Below the pieces are notes generated by a model, which was not told the origin of the DNA, did no database searches, and saw nothing but the letters and a program-made list of their open reading frames with translations. Both the position numbers and the translations under genes were made by a program. From assembly GCF_000328705.1 (NCBI RefSeq), contig NC_019673.1, positions 5,456,001 to 5,520,000 of the forward strand: a stretch of 64,000 bases of DNA, given 5' to 3'. Origin of the DNA: Saccharothrix espanaensis DSM 44229 (GTDB taxonomy: Bacteria > Actinomycetota > Actinomycetes > Mycobacteriales > Pseudonocardiaceae). Below, piece after piece: positions 8,450 to 16,358 of this stretch; positions within the stretch are counted from its first letter, which is position 1, and each line of letters opens with the position of its first letter.

Positions 8450-9244
8450 ATGACCAGCACCACCGACATCGAGACGTTCGTCAGCCGCTACGCCGCCGTG
8501 TGGAACGAGCCCGACCCTGCTCGGCGCAGCGCGGCCATCGCCGCACTGTGGGGCGAGGACGGCGTTGAGTTCATCAGTTCCGCCGACTACCGCGGGCATG
8601 ACGCTATCCAGGCCCGCGTCGCCGATGCGCACGAACAGTTCGTCGCGACCAGCGAATTCCGCTTCGTGGCGGCGAACGACACCGTACACCACCACGATGC
8701 CGTCACCTTCACCCTGCACATGGTTCCCGCCGCCGGCGGTGAACCCGTGTGGACCGGCGTCGTGTTCGCCCTGCTCGGCAACGACGGGCAGATCCAGCGC
8801 GACTACCAGTTCACCGGCGCCGAGACGACCACCCGCGCCGTCGTGACGGAGTTCCTCGCCCGCCTGGCCGAGGGGAAGCCGGAGCAGATCGCCGAGCTAT
8901 TCGCCGATGCCGTCGACTGGCAATTGGACTGGCCCGCCGAAGGGCACCCGGCTGTGCCATGGATCAGGCCCCGCTCGACTCGCGCCGAGGTGGCCGACCA
9001 CTTCCGCGCGCTCGACACGTTCCACGTGCCTGAAAAGCGTAGCGGGGTCGCGCCCCGGATCCTCGTCGACGGCCCGGACGCCGTGGTGCTCGGCGAGATC
9101 CGCCAGACCGTGAAGGCAACCGGCAAGGCCTACATCGCCCGATGCGCGCTGCGCCTCACCATCGACCACGGTCTGATCATCCGCTACCACGTCTACGAGG
9201 ACAGTCTCACCGTGGCACAGGCACTCTCCGACAGCGACCTGTAA
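8450..9244 (+). CDS. Tandem SnoaL-like (NTF2-fold) domain protein
   Basis: The protein is 264 residues and built of two NTF2/SnoaL-like alpha+beta cone domains. The first is residues 1-125 (FVSRYAAVWNEPDPARRSAAIAALW, later a DYRG loop). The second is about 130-264 (VTEFLARLAEGKPEQIAELFADAVDWQ at its start, a VYEDSL strand at its end). Families of this fold include polyketide cyclases, isomerases and many proteins of unknown activity, so no substrate is assigned. It has no signal peptide. It is divergent from and probably controlled by the WYL regulator. Its message appears leaderless. Confidence 0.85.
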   Translation: MTSTTDIETFVSRYAAVWNEPDPARRSAAIAALWGEDGVEFISSADYRGHDAIQARVADAHEQFVATSEFRFVAANDTVHHHDAVTFTLHMVPAAGGEPVWTGVVFALLGNDGQIQRDYQFTGAETTTRAVVTEFLARLAEGKPEQIAELFADAVDWQLDWPAEGHPAVPWIRPRSTRAEVADHFRALDTFHVPEKRSGVAPRILVDGPDAVVLGEIRQTVKATGKAYIARCALRLTIDHGLIIRYHVYEDSLTVAQALSDSDL

Positions 9245-9369
9245 GCCACCGCCATCTCTGGGCCCGTATCCGGCAATGGCCAAACGCCCGCTATGAGCCC
9301 ATTGAAGAGATCGTTCACCGTTGAAGATCCGAACATGCCGCATAGAGGAGGCTTTGCTCGCTCGCAGGC

Positions 9370-9408
9370 GGATCGCTCCCGGCATGCTTCAGTCGCTGGG
9401 AGCGATCC
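9370..9408. terminator. Bidirectional hairpin between convergent genes
   Basis: A perfect 11-bp stem (GGATCGCTCCC / GGGAGCGATCC) with a 17-base loop lies between the SnoaL-like gene and the convergent integrase remnant. No T-run follows, as is common in high-GC genomes. Confidence 0.6.
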
Positions 9409-9419
9409 AGCTAGCGTGG

Positions 9420-9731
9420 TTATCGGCCTGTGCTGATGGCGGGCATCCCGAGGTCGACCTGTCGGGTGATGCGGGTGAGCCTCAGCGCGTCGGCGCGCTT
9501 GTCGCGCAAACACTGAAGGGTGCGGTCGATCCCCTCGATCTCACCCAGCCAGCCCTCGGACGCGGCGCGCGCCTTCCGCTCTTCCAAGTCGGACTCCAAT
9601 TCATCGAGCCGGGGCAGCATCTTCGGGTTTACGTGCAATTGCGCACATCGCAAACAAGCGTGCTCATGCCGGCAACTCGTTCCGCAAGGACGGCCGCAGG
9701 ACCCGAGCCCCCAAGTCCGCGATCGGGGCAC
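9420..9731 (-). pseudogene. C-terminal remnant of a large tyrosine integrase (zinc-binding tail)
   Basis: The frame reads GLGSCGRPCGTSCRHEHACLRC, then a long helical segment (EERKARAASEGWLGEIEGIDRTLQCLRDKRADALRL). This Cys/His-rich block and helix resemble the C-terminal tail found in large actinobacterial phage-type integrases (GDCGRPYGT..C.HEHAC.RC). No catalytic domain is joined in frame upstream. It could be a scrap of a second integrase or an ancient tail of the adjacent one. The family match is from memory. Confidence 0.6.
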
Positions 9732-9877
9732 GGGACAGGTTCCCGAATGGACGGGGCGGCGTGGTCGGAGCCGCTGGGGCTGCGATGACGGTGTCGATCG
9801 CGAATCGCGACCGACGTTCCCGGTCGGCGTCGGCCTCCCGCAACGACGGTGAGCGGCGGTTGCGCAACGTGTACTTC

Positions 9878-11076
9878 TCAGCCACCGAACACCGCCTTGA
9901 CATCAGCCTCCGCGTAGCCGGCAGAGTAGGTCCGCTGTGGGCGAGGCCGGTTGTAGTGCTCTTGAAGCTTGTCGAACATGTCCTCCACCCGCGCCGTCAG
10001 GTAGCGCCCCGTGGTTTCGATGTTGGCGTGCCGGAGCACTGCCTGGACGTCCCGCAAGGTCATCTCCGGGTCGCACGCCATCCTGGTCGCCGCGGTGTGT
10101 CGGAGGTCGTGCAGTGACCAGTTCGTGCGCAGCTTTTCGTTGGCCCGCTGTAGGACTCGACGCATCGCCCAGTACGACACCGGTCGGCTCTCGCCCCTGC
10201 GCGTTCGCCACAGCGGCTCATCAGGGCCAGGCAGGCCGTCTGCGTCCAGGTAGCGCGTCAGGTATCGGATCGCCTCCGGCGACACAGGCACCGGCTGGCG
10301 CAACCGACTGCCCTTGGAGATGACATAGAGCCGCGCGCCCGCCCAATCCACGTCCCCGATGACCACGCCGAGCAGTTCGCTGGCCCTGGCCCCGCTGGAC
10401 ACGTAGCACAGCAGCAGCGCCCGGTCCCGGTCCCGGTCATCGTGGCGAGCAGCTCATCCCACATCACGTCAGGAATTGCCCGAGGAGTCATGTCCGCCAC
10501 GCGTTGCCGCAACCGCGCCCGCTTGAACTGCTGCTTGGCCTCGATCAGGCTCCGGTGCGCCACCGCGAGCCGCCGGGCACGCGAAGACGGCACCGGATTG
10601 GCTACCGGCCCCCGTCCGAAATGCCCGTGCTAGGCGGAAAACCCATACACAGCAGTGAGGCAATGGTTGATCGTCCTTGGGGCATACCCCTCGGCCAATG
10701 CCGGCTTGCCCGTACGGAGGTTCACGGTGCCCGGCGCCGTGCCCGCTGGCCTGGTCCGCCGACGCTGTGGATTGCGCGCGGTCTTCATCCACCCGACCAA
10801 CACGTCCACTTCGGAACCGGTCGCACGCTCCCAGTCGACTTCCAGCTCCCACAAGACCCGAAACCAACGCAGCAGGTCGTAGCCGTAGCTGCGGCTGGTC
10901 AACGGGCTCATATCGCTCAACGCCAGGTCGCGCAGGTAGCGGGTCACCGGCTCGACCTCGACTCCTGCTGGGTTGGTCACCACAAAAGGGGGAAGTTTCC
11001 CCGCGGCTGTCGTGACGGCACCAACACGTTCGAGGTCGACTCGTCCCTCCATGAGTCGCCTTCGCAAATCAGACAT
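9878..11076 (-). pseudogene. Tyrosine-type site-specific integrase, inactivated
   Basis: The start at ATG 11076 has a good GGAGGG site. The N-terminal core-binding region (SRSYGYDLLRWFRVL...) is interrupted by an in-frame TAG at 10632-10630, after which the same frame continues HGHFGRGPVANPVP. A frameshift near 10430, inside an ACCGGG triplicate, moves the catalytic part to another frame (10402-9878). That part retains the catalytic residues: Arg in SSGARASELLG, HDLRHTAA, and LRHANIETTGRYL with the nucleophile Tyr. The family is clear (phage integrase) but the gene needs two repairs. It lies beside the right att arm, as expected for the recombinase of this element. Confidence 0.88.
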
Positions 11077-11124
11077 ACACCAAATCCCTCCACTGTGGAT
11101 TGCCGTCGCCCTTGATCAACGGCA

Positions 11125-11134
11125 CTTGGTGCAG
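11125..11134. repeat. Right att-type inverted arm
   Basis: CTTGGTGCAG is the exact inverse of 7150-7159. It lies 8 bases inside the hydrolase junction and 49 bases upstream of the integrase start codon. Confidence 0.75.
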
Positions 11135-11440
11135 TCAACTGAACATCCCCACCACGTGCGCCCGCTCGACACCGTGGGCGTCGAGCACCGCCACCGCGTC
11201 CCGCGCGAGGTCGCCCATGCCGTAGTCGCCCGCCTCGGTCTTGGTCGAGCGGCCGGTGTCGCGGTGGTCGTACCGGACGACCCGGCAGCCGCCGGCGACC
11301 AGCAGCGCCACGAACTCGTCCGGCCAGCCGTGGGCCGGGGCGTTGGCCCCCATGACCAGGAGCACCGGCGCACCGCCGTCCTCTCCCAGCACCTCGCTCC
11401 ACAGCTCGACCGAACCCGCCCGCACCCACTGTTCCACCAC
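11135..11440 (-). pseudogene. Alpha/beta hydrolase, N-terminal half (split by the inserted element)
   Basis: The start is GTG at 11440 or 11437 after a G-run. The frame VEQWVRAGSVELWSEVLGED continues through the oxyanion region (LLVMGANAPAHGWPDEF) and the RVVRYDHRDTGRS strand to HVVGM. There the expected GMSMGG nucleophile elbow is replaced by FS and a stop codon. The missing catalytic Ser segment begins at 7144. The break falls between the codons for Met and Ser of the elbow, so this copy cannot be catalytic. Confidence 0.88.
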
Positions 11441-11776
11441 GACGCCCCCCAGATTCCGATCAAGTCCTGCAAACCTCAACCGGACGCTCCACTGTGGATC
11501 CCGATGCCGCGGGGACGTGGAGCGCGCTGTGGTGAGGTTCCTCGGGTTGCAGTCGGCCGGCTTGGTCGTGCTGCCCGCCGACTCCGTGCGGTACCCCACT
11601 TCGGTGCGGCCCACCGGCCCACCGCACTCGCCGAAGGTTGCTGCGCCTGGCCGCGCCGACCGGCGTCGGGTCGTAGGCCGGCTGGATGGGTCGTCGACGG
11701 CACGGGGTCGTCGGTGGCAAGAGGCGTGTGCGGGCGCGAGGTAGGCTTCTGCGCGCTGCTACCAGGGGGTCACGTC
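11441..11776. other. Intergenic, upstream of the split hydrolase and the SARP gene
   Basis: No gene is supported here. The stretch must hold divergent promoters. It contains a 13-base copy (11487-11499) of CTCCACTGTGGAT, which is also present inside the element at 11088-11100. Confidence 0.5.
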
Positions 11777-14700
11777 GTGCGGTTCGCAATTCTGGGGCCG
11801 TTGCGGGTCGAGCGCGACGGTGTCGAGGTCCCGGTCGGCGGGCCGCGACAGCGCGACCTGCTGGCACTGCTCCTGGTACGCCCGAACCGGGTGCTCACCG
11901 CCGACTGGCTGGCCGACGCCCTGTGGGACGGCCGGCCGCCGGCCAGCGCCGCGGTGACCCTCCGGACCCACGTGGCGGGCCTGCGGCGCGCCCTGGAGCC
12001 CGGTCGGGGCCACCGCGCGCCCGCCGAACTGCTGCGCGGGCACGCCGGCGGCTACGAGCTGGCCGTGCCGCCGGACGCGGTGGACGCCGTCCGCTTCACC
12101 GCCCTCGCCGACGACGCCGCAGCGGCCCTGGCCGCCGGCGACGCCCCGCTGGCCGAACACCGCTACCGCGCGGCGCTGGCCCTGTGGCGGGGTGAGGTGG
12201 CGGTCGGGCTGGCCGCCGTGCGCGCCGACGTCGCCGGGCTGGTCGAGGCGCGCCTGGTGGCGCGGGAAGGGCTCGGCACGGCGGCGGTGGCGCTCGGCAG
12301 GCACCACGAGGTCCTCCCCGACCTGCGGCGCTTCGTGACCGACCACCCCGAGCGCGAGCACGCGCGCGGCCAGTTGATGCTCGCGCTCTACCGCGCCGGC
12401 CGGCAGACCGAGGCGCTGGCGGTCTACGACGAGGGTCGGCGGGTCCTTCTCGACGAGCACGGCGTCACGCCAGGCGAGCCGTTGCGCGCCCTGCACCGAC
12501 GAATCCTGGCCCAGGACGTGCCGGCGCTCGTCACCCCGCCACGCGCCGTAGTCGTGCCCGGCGCTCGGCAAGCCGTCGTGCCGCCCGCTCCGCCGCGTGA
12601 CCGGCACGACGCGCCCGCCCCGCCGCCCGCCACCGCCGCTGCGCCACGCGCCGTCGAGGCGGACGGGGTGCGGGTCGTGGGCCGGGAACGCGAACTCGCG
12701 GTGCTCGACGGGGTGCTGGTGGCGGCGCGGCACGCGGGCGGGCGGGTCGTGGCGGTGGTCGGCGAAGCCGGGATCGGGAAGACCAGCCTGGCCCGGGTGG
12801 TCGGGGCGCGTGCCGCGGCGGCCGGTACCCCGGTGGTGTGGGCGCGGTGCCCGGACATCGGGCAGACGCCGCCGTTCTGGCTGTGGACGCAGGTGGTGCG
12901 GGCGTTGTCGCCGGACGGCGTGGAGCCCGCCCTGGCCGGGTTCACCGGTCCGTTCGCCGTCGACCGCGCCGACCGGGTCGACCCGAGCGCCCGCTTCCGC
13001 GCCTACGACGCCGTCGCCGCGCTGGTCCACGCGGCCGCCGCCGACGCGGGCCTGGTGCTGGTCCTGGACGACCTGCACGCCGCCGACCCGGACTCGTTGC
13101 TGTTGCTGCGCTACCTCGCACCCACCCTGCACACCTCGCGGGCGCTGGTGGTCGCGACGCTGCGCCCTTACGAGCACGACCCGGACGTGGTCGCCGCGCT
13201 GGCCGACGTGGCCCGCTCCCCCGGCCACCGCCGCGTGCACCCCGCCGGGCTCGACGCGGACGCGGTGGCCGACCTGGTGCGCGGCCACACCGGCAGCACT
13301 CCGTCGGCCGCCGCCGTGGACCGGCTGGTCACCCGCACCGGCGGCAACCCGTTCTTCCTCACCGAGCTGCTGACCTCGCCGGAGGACCCGCCGCCGAGCA
13401 TCCGCGACACCGTCCGCCGCCGGCTGCACGCCCTGGACGACGCCACCCGCGACTGCCTCGACCTGCTCAGCGTCGCGGGCCGGGACCTCGACGTGGCCGC
13501 CGTCGGCACGCCCTCGCCCGCCGCCGACCACCTGGTCACCGAGACCGCGCCGGGCGTCGTCGGGTTCCGGCACCCGCTGTTCGCCGAGGCGACCTACGCG
13601 GACCTGTCCCCCACCCGGCGCGCCGCCCTGCACGCCCGGCTGGCCGACACCGCAGGCGGCCTGCTCACCCCGGCGGAGCTCGCGCACCACTACGGCCGGG
13701 CACGCGACCGCGCCGCCGAACACCTGCGCTGGACGTTGGAAGCCGCCGAGGACGCCACCCGCCGGCTCGCGTTCGAGGACGCGCTGACCCACCTGGACCG
13801 GGCGGCGGGCCTGCTCACCGACCCGGCCGGGAAGCTGGCGGCGCACCTGCGCCGGGTGGCCCTGCTCCAGATCACCGTCGGCGTCGGCAGCGACGCGGTC
13901 GCCGAGGCCGCCGCGCCCGCCCACCACCTGCTGGCCAGGCTGGGCGGGGCCCGGCCGGCCGACCTGGCCGCCACCCTGTGGACGCTCGGCGAACTGGCCT
14001 GCAACCGCGCCGACTTCCCGCTCGCCGCGGACCTCGCGACCCGGCTGCTCGCCATGGACGGCGACGCGCTCACCAGGACCGCCGCCCACTACCTGCTCGG
14101 CGTCACCGCCTACTTCGCCGGCCGCCTCGCCGACGCCGAGGACCACCTCACCACCGCGCTGGACCACCTCGACGAGCGGCTGCTGCGCGGGCAGACCGGC
14201 CGCCGGCCGACGCTGGCCGTCCACGAGTTCCGCGCCCTCGTGCGCTCGCTGCGCGGCCTCGACGCCCAACCGGACCTGGCCGCGGCCCGTGCCCTGGCCG
14301 AACGGACCGACGACCCGTACGGCCGGGCCAACGCCGAACTGTTCGCCGGGTGGGCGGCGTTGCAGGAGCACGACGTGGCGGCGGCCGAGCGGGCGGCGCG
14401 GGAGTGCCGGGGCATCGGCGTGCGGGGGCACATGGCGCACTTCGTCACGACCGGCGACTTCTTCGCCGAGTGGGCGGCGCTGCGCCGGGGTGACGCGGCC
14501 GGGCCGGCGGCCGTGCGCGCCGCCGCCGACGGCATCTACCGGCTGGGCCTGCGCGCGACCCGCACGATCACGGTCGCCGCCCTCGCCGACGCCCACCTGG
14601 TCGCCGGTCACGTCGAGCAGGCCGCCGCGCTCGCCGACGAGGGCCTGACCAACGCGCGGGCGCTCGGCGAGCACGTCCTGACCGCCGAACTGCACCGCGT

Positions 14701-14797
14701 GCGCGGCCTGGCCACGGGCGACGCCCACGACCTCGACACCGGCCGTGCGATCGCACGGGCGCAGGGCGCACACCTGCTGGCGGCCCGCTTCGACTAG
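11777..14797 (+). CDS. SARP/BTAD-ATPase transcriptional regulator
   Basis: The protein is 1006 residues and starts at GTG 11777 after AGGGGG. Residues 1-95 are an OmpR-type winged helix (VRFAILGPLRVERDG, WLADALWDGRPPASA). Residues about 97-240 are the bacterial transcriptional activation domain (BTAD) of the SARP family. A Pro/Ala linker leads to an AAA/STAND ATPase with P-loop VVGEAGIGKTSLARVV near residue 327 and Walker B LVLVLDDLHAADPDS near 426. The C-terminal 450 residues are helical repeats. This is the large-SARP layout. Such proteins activate secondary metabolite or developmental genes, but no biosynthetic cluster adjoins, so a remote target is likely. Confidence 0.88.
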   Translation: MRFAILGPLRVERDGVEVPVGGPRQRDLLALLLVRPNRVLTADWLADALWDGRPPASAAVTLRTHVAGLRRALEPGRGHRAPAELLRGHAGGYELAVPPDAVDAVRFTALADDAAAALAAGDAPLAEHRYRAALALWRGEVAVGLAAVRADVAGLVEARLVAREGLGTAAVALGRHHEVLPDLRRFVTDHPEREHARGQLMLALYRAGRQTEALAVYDEGRRVLLDEHGVTPGEPLRALHRRILAQDVPALVTPPRAVVVPGARQAVVPPAPPRDRHDAPAPPPATAAAPRAVEADGVRVVGRERELAVLDGVLVAARHAGGRVVAVVGEAGIGKTSLARVVGARAAAAGTPVVWARCPDIGQTPPFWLWTQVVRALSPDGVEPALAGFTGPFAVDRADRVDPSARFRAYDAVAALVHAAAADAGLVLVLDDLHAADPDSLLLLRYLAPTLHTSRALVVATLRPYEHDPDVVAALADVARSPGHRRVHPAGLDADAVADLVRGHTGSTPSAAAVDRLVTRTGGNPFFLTELLTSPEDPPPSIRDTVRRRLHALDDATRDCLDLLSVAGRDLDVAAVGTPSPAADHLVTETAPGVVGFRHPLFAEATYADLSPTRRAALHARLADTAGGLLTPAELAHHYGRARDRAAEHLRWTLEAAEDATRRLAFEDALTHLDRAAGLLTDPAGKLAAHLRRVALLQITVGVGSDAVAEAAAPAHHLLARLGGARPADLAATLWTLGELACNRADFPLAADLATRLLAMDGDALTRTAAHYLLGVTAYFAGRLADAEDHLTTALDHLDERLLRGQTGRRPTLAVHEFRALVRSLRGLDAQPDLAAARALAERTDDPYGRANAELFAGWAALQEHDVAAAERAARECRGIGVRGHMAHFVTTGDFFAEWAALRRGDAAGPAAVRAAADGIYRLGLRATRTITVAALADAHLVAGHVEQAAALADEGLTNARALGEHVLTAELHRVRGLATGDAHDLDTGRAIARAQGAHLLAARFD

Positions 14798-14828
14798 TCC
14801 GAGTGCGGTCGGTGTTCGGTGCGGACGG

Positions 14829-14862
14829 GCGCGGCCCGGCGGGTTCGACCGCCGGGCCGCGC
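14829..14862. terminator. Bidirectional terminator hairpin
   Basis: A perfect 14-bp GC stem (14829-14842 with 14849-14862) with a 6-base loop lies between the convergent SARP gene and the SH3-like gene. Confidence 0.75.
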
Positions 14863-14869
14863 ACTGCTG

Positions 14870-15271
14870 TTATCCGCACATGGTCGACACACCGGCACCT
14901 GCGGCCCCGTTGCGCAGGTAAGCGGCCGGGAGGTAGCCCTGGTTCCGCCCGTCCCCCAACTGCTTGATCCAGAGGGTGTTGCCGTTGATGCTCTCGCCCC
15001 GCACGTAGCAGTAGGCGTCGTAGCCGTGGCCGGCGGTGACCTTGTCCTTCCACTTGGCTCCGTTGCGGGTGGCCCGGTCGAGGACGTCGGCGTGCGTCGC
15101 CGCCGTGACGCGGAACGGTGCCGCCAAGTGCGCGCCGGAGGTGGCGGACCCGGTCGGCTCCCCCGCTGCGGCGTCCGCCTCCGGCGCTCCGACGGCGAGT
15201 GCGCTCAGCAGGGCCGCTCCGACCAGCGTGCCGATCCGGCGAGGGCGGTTGGCAGTCGTGTTCTTCGGCAT
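14870..15271 (-). CDS. Secreted SH3-like domain protein
   Basis: The 133-residue product has a signal peptide (basic ANRPRR, hydrophobic IGTLVGAALLSALAVG, cleavage near the ADAAAGE region). The mature part of about 95 residues resembles bacterial SH3 folds: YDAYCYVRGESINGNTLWIK, then QGYLPAAYLRNG. Two Cys may pair. Small secreted SH3-like proteins of this type are common in actinomycetes and their ligands are unknown. The ATG at 15271 is chosen because the basic N-region follows; its upstream ribosome binding site is weak. It converges on the SARP gene. Confidence 0.72.
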   Translation of the reverse strand: MPKNTTANRPRRIGTLVGAALLSALAVGAPEADAAAGEPTGSATSGAHLAAPFRVTAATHADVLDRATRNGAKWKDKVTAGHGYDAYCYVRGESINGNTLWIKQLGDGRNQGYLPAAYLRNGAAGAGVSTMCG

Positions 15272-15447
15272 GTCCGATACCCCGTTCAGGTGTGTCGATG
15301 ATGCGAGGAGGTCTCGCAGCCACCAGCACACCCCACCCCTGACCTGCTACGTCATCCATCTGGACGGTTCTGGACGTCCGTGGACTTCCCTGAGCGCCGA
15401 CAGCCGGTCCGTGTCACGATCATCACCCACGGTGACCGAGAGGGTGG

Positions 15448-16266
15448 ATGGTGGACGACGCGGACCCGACCAGAATCCACGCCCTGGACGACCTGAAGGC
15501 GGAGTTCGACCTGCTGCGCCGGGTCGAGGGCCGCCGGCTGGGCAAGCACCGCCTGTCCTTGCAGGACCTCGTGAAGCGGGTGAAGGAGCAGCGTGACGGG
15601 CGCGAGGTGCCGCGCAGCACGTTGGACAACTACCTCACCGGCCGCACGCTCGCTCCGCACGACGTCTACGCCGACATCCTGCGGGCGCTCGGGATCGACA
15701 CCGGGGCGCAGGGGCCGTGGGCGGACGCCTGGGACCGGATCGACGACTGCCGGCGGCAGCCACCCGCCGACGTGCCGGCGCGGGACACGCCCCCGGACGT
15801 ACCACCGGCCCCGGGCCGATCGCGTCGGAAGCGGGTGCTGATCGGGGTGCTCGCGGGAGCGGCCGTGCTCGCGCTGGTGGTCGCGGTGGCGCGGTTCCCC
15901 CGGGACGAACCGACGACGGTCGGTGGCCCCACGGGCGTGTCGACCATGTCGGTCAACGGCCTGGTGGCCGGGCCGGGCGACGGGGCGGACGCGCTGTGCC
16001 CCGGCCCGCAGAAGATCTGCCTGTGGGCGGCGGACCCCGGCGACCCGGCGGGCAGGTACGGACCGGTTCCGCCGTCCTGGTCGTTGACCGATTCCCGGAT
16101 CCCGCCCGCCGACGCCCTGGCCGGGTTCAACAACAGCAACCAGAACCAGAAGGTCTGGTCGGATGTCGACTCCCGGGGCCAGTGCGCCGGTTCGCACCGG
16201 GTGTGGTTCGCCAACGAGCGCTTCACGAACCACCGGTGGCCGATCCGCTGCGTCAACCACTCCTGA
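15448..16266 (+). CDS. Membrane protein with N-terminal helical (HTH-like) domain and extracellular I36-like domain
   Basis: The protein is 272 residues. Residues 1-95 are cytosolic and resemble a degenerate Cro/CI-type domain (LKAEFDLLRRVEGRRLGKHRLSLQDLVKRV, then STLDNYLTGRTLAPHDV). A Pro-rich linker and basic RSRRKR precede a single transmembrane helix near residues 130-148 (VLIGVLAGAAVLALVVAVA). The extracellular part has CPGPQKICLWAADP, NNSNQNQKVWSDVDSRGQC and a terminal RCVNHS, a Cys/Trp pattern like peptidase-inhibitor-I36-type secreted proteins. It could link an outside signal to a cytoplasmic partner. Function is unknown. The start ATG 15448 follows GAGAGGGTGG. Confidence 0.7.
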   Translation: MVDDADPTRIHALDDLKAEFDLLRRVEGRRLGKHRLSLQDLVKRVKEQRDGREVPRSTLDNYLTGRTLAPHDVYADILRALGIDTGAQGPWADAWDRIDDCRRQPPADVPARDTPPDVPPAPGRSRRKRVLIGVLAGAAVLALVVAVARFPRDEPTTVGGPTGVSTMSVNGLVAGPGDGADALCPGPQKICLWAADPGDPAGRYGPVPPSWSLTDSRIPPADALAGFNNSNQNQKVWSDVDSRGQCAGSHRVWFANERFTNHRWPIRCVNHS

Positions 16267-16358
16267 GGCGAACCCGGTGTTCCACTAGCGCCTCCACACG
16301 TTCTCCACAGCCCTCCGTTGCGATAGGTCGCGAACAGCACAACGGAGGGGGTACTTCC

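Larger units (their letters stand above)
7144..11149. mobile_element. Integrative element of about 4.0 kb inserted in an alpha/beta hydrolase gene
   Basis: The element separates the two halves of one hydrolase gene. Its ends carry 7-bp direct repeats that match at 6 of 7 bases (ACTTCCC at 7144-7150, ACATCCC at 11143-11149). Just inside are 10-bp inverted arms, CTGCACCAAG at 7150-7159 and CTTGGTGCAG at 11125-11134. If the circle is re-joined the arms face each other across 14 bases, the geometry of a tyrosine-recombinase core site. Content from left to right is a repeat-bearing noncoding end, a WYL regulator, a SnoaL-like gene, a hairpin, an integrase C-terminal remnant, and a tyrosine integrase pseudogene whose start lies about 50 bp from the right arm. 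Both integrase remnants are broken, so the element is probably immobile. Confidence 0.85.

Noticed and set aside
11759..14773. 1004-codon minus-strand frame opposite the SARP gene
   Set aside because: No domains. The plus-strand SARP/ATPase gene explains the region fully.
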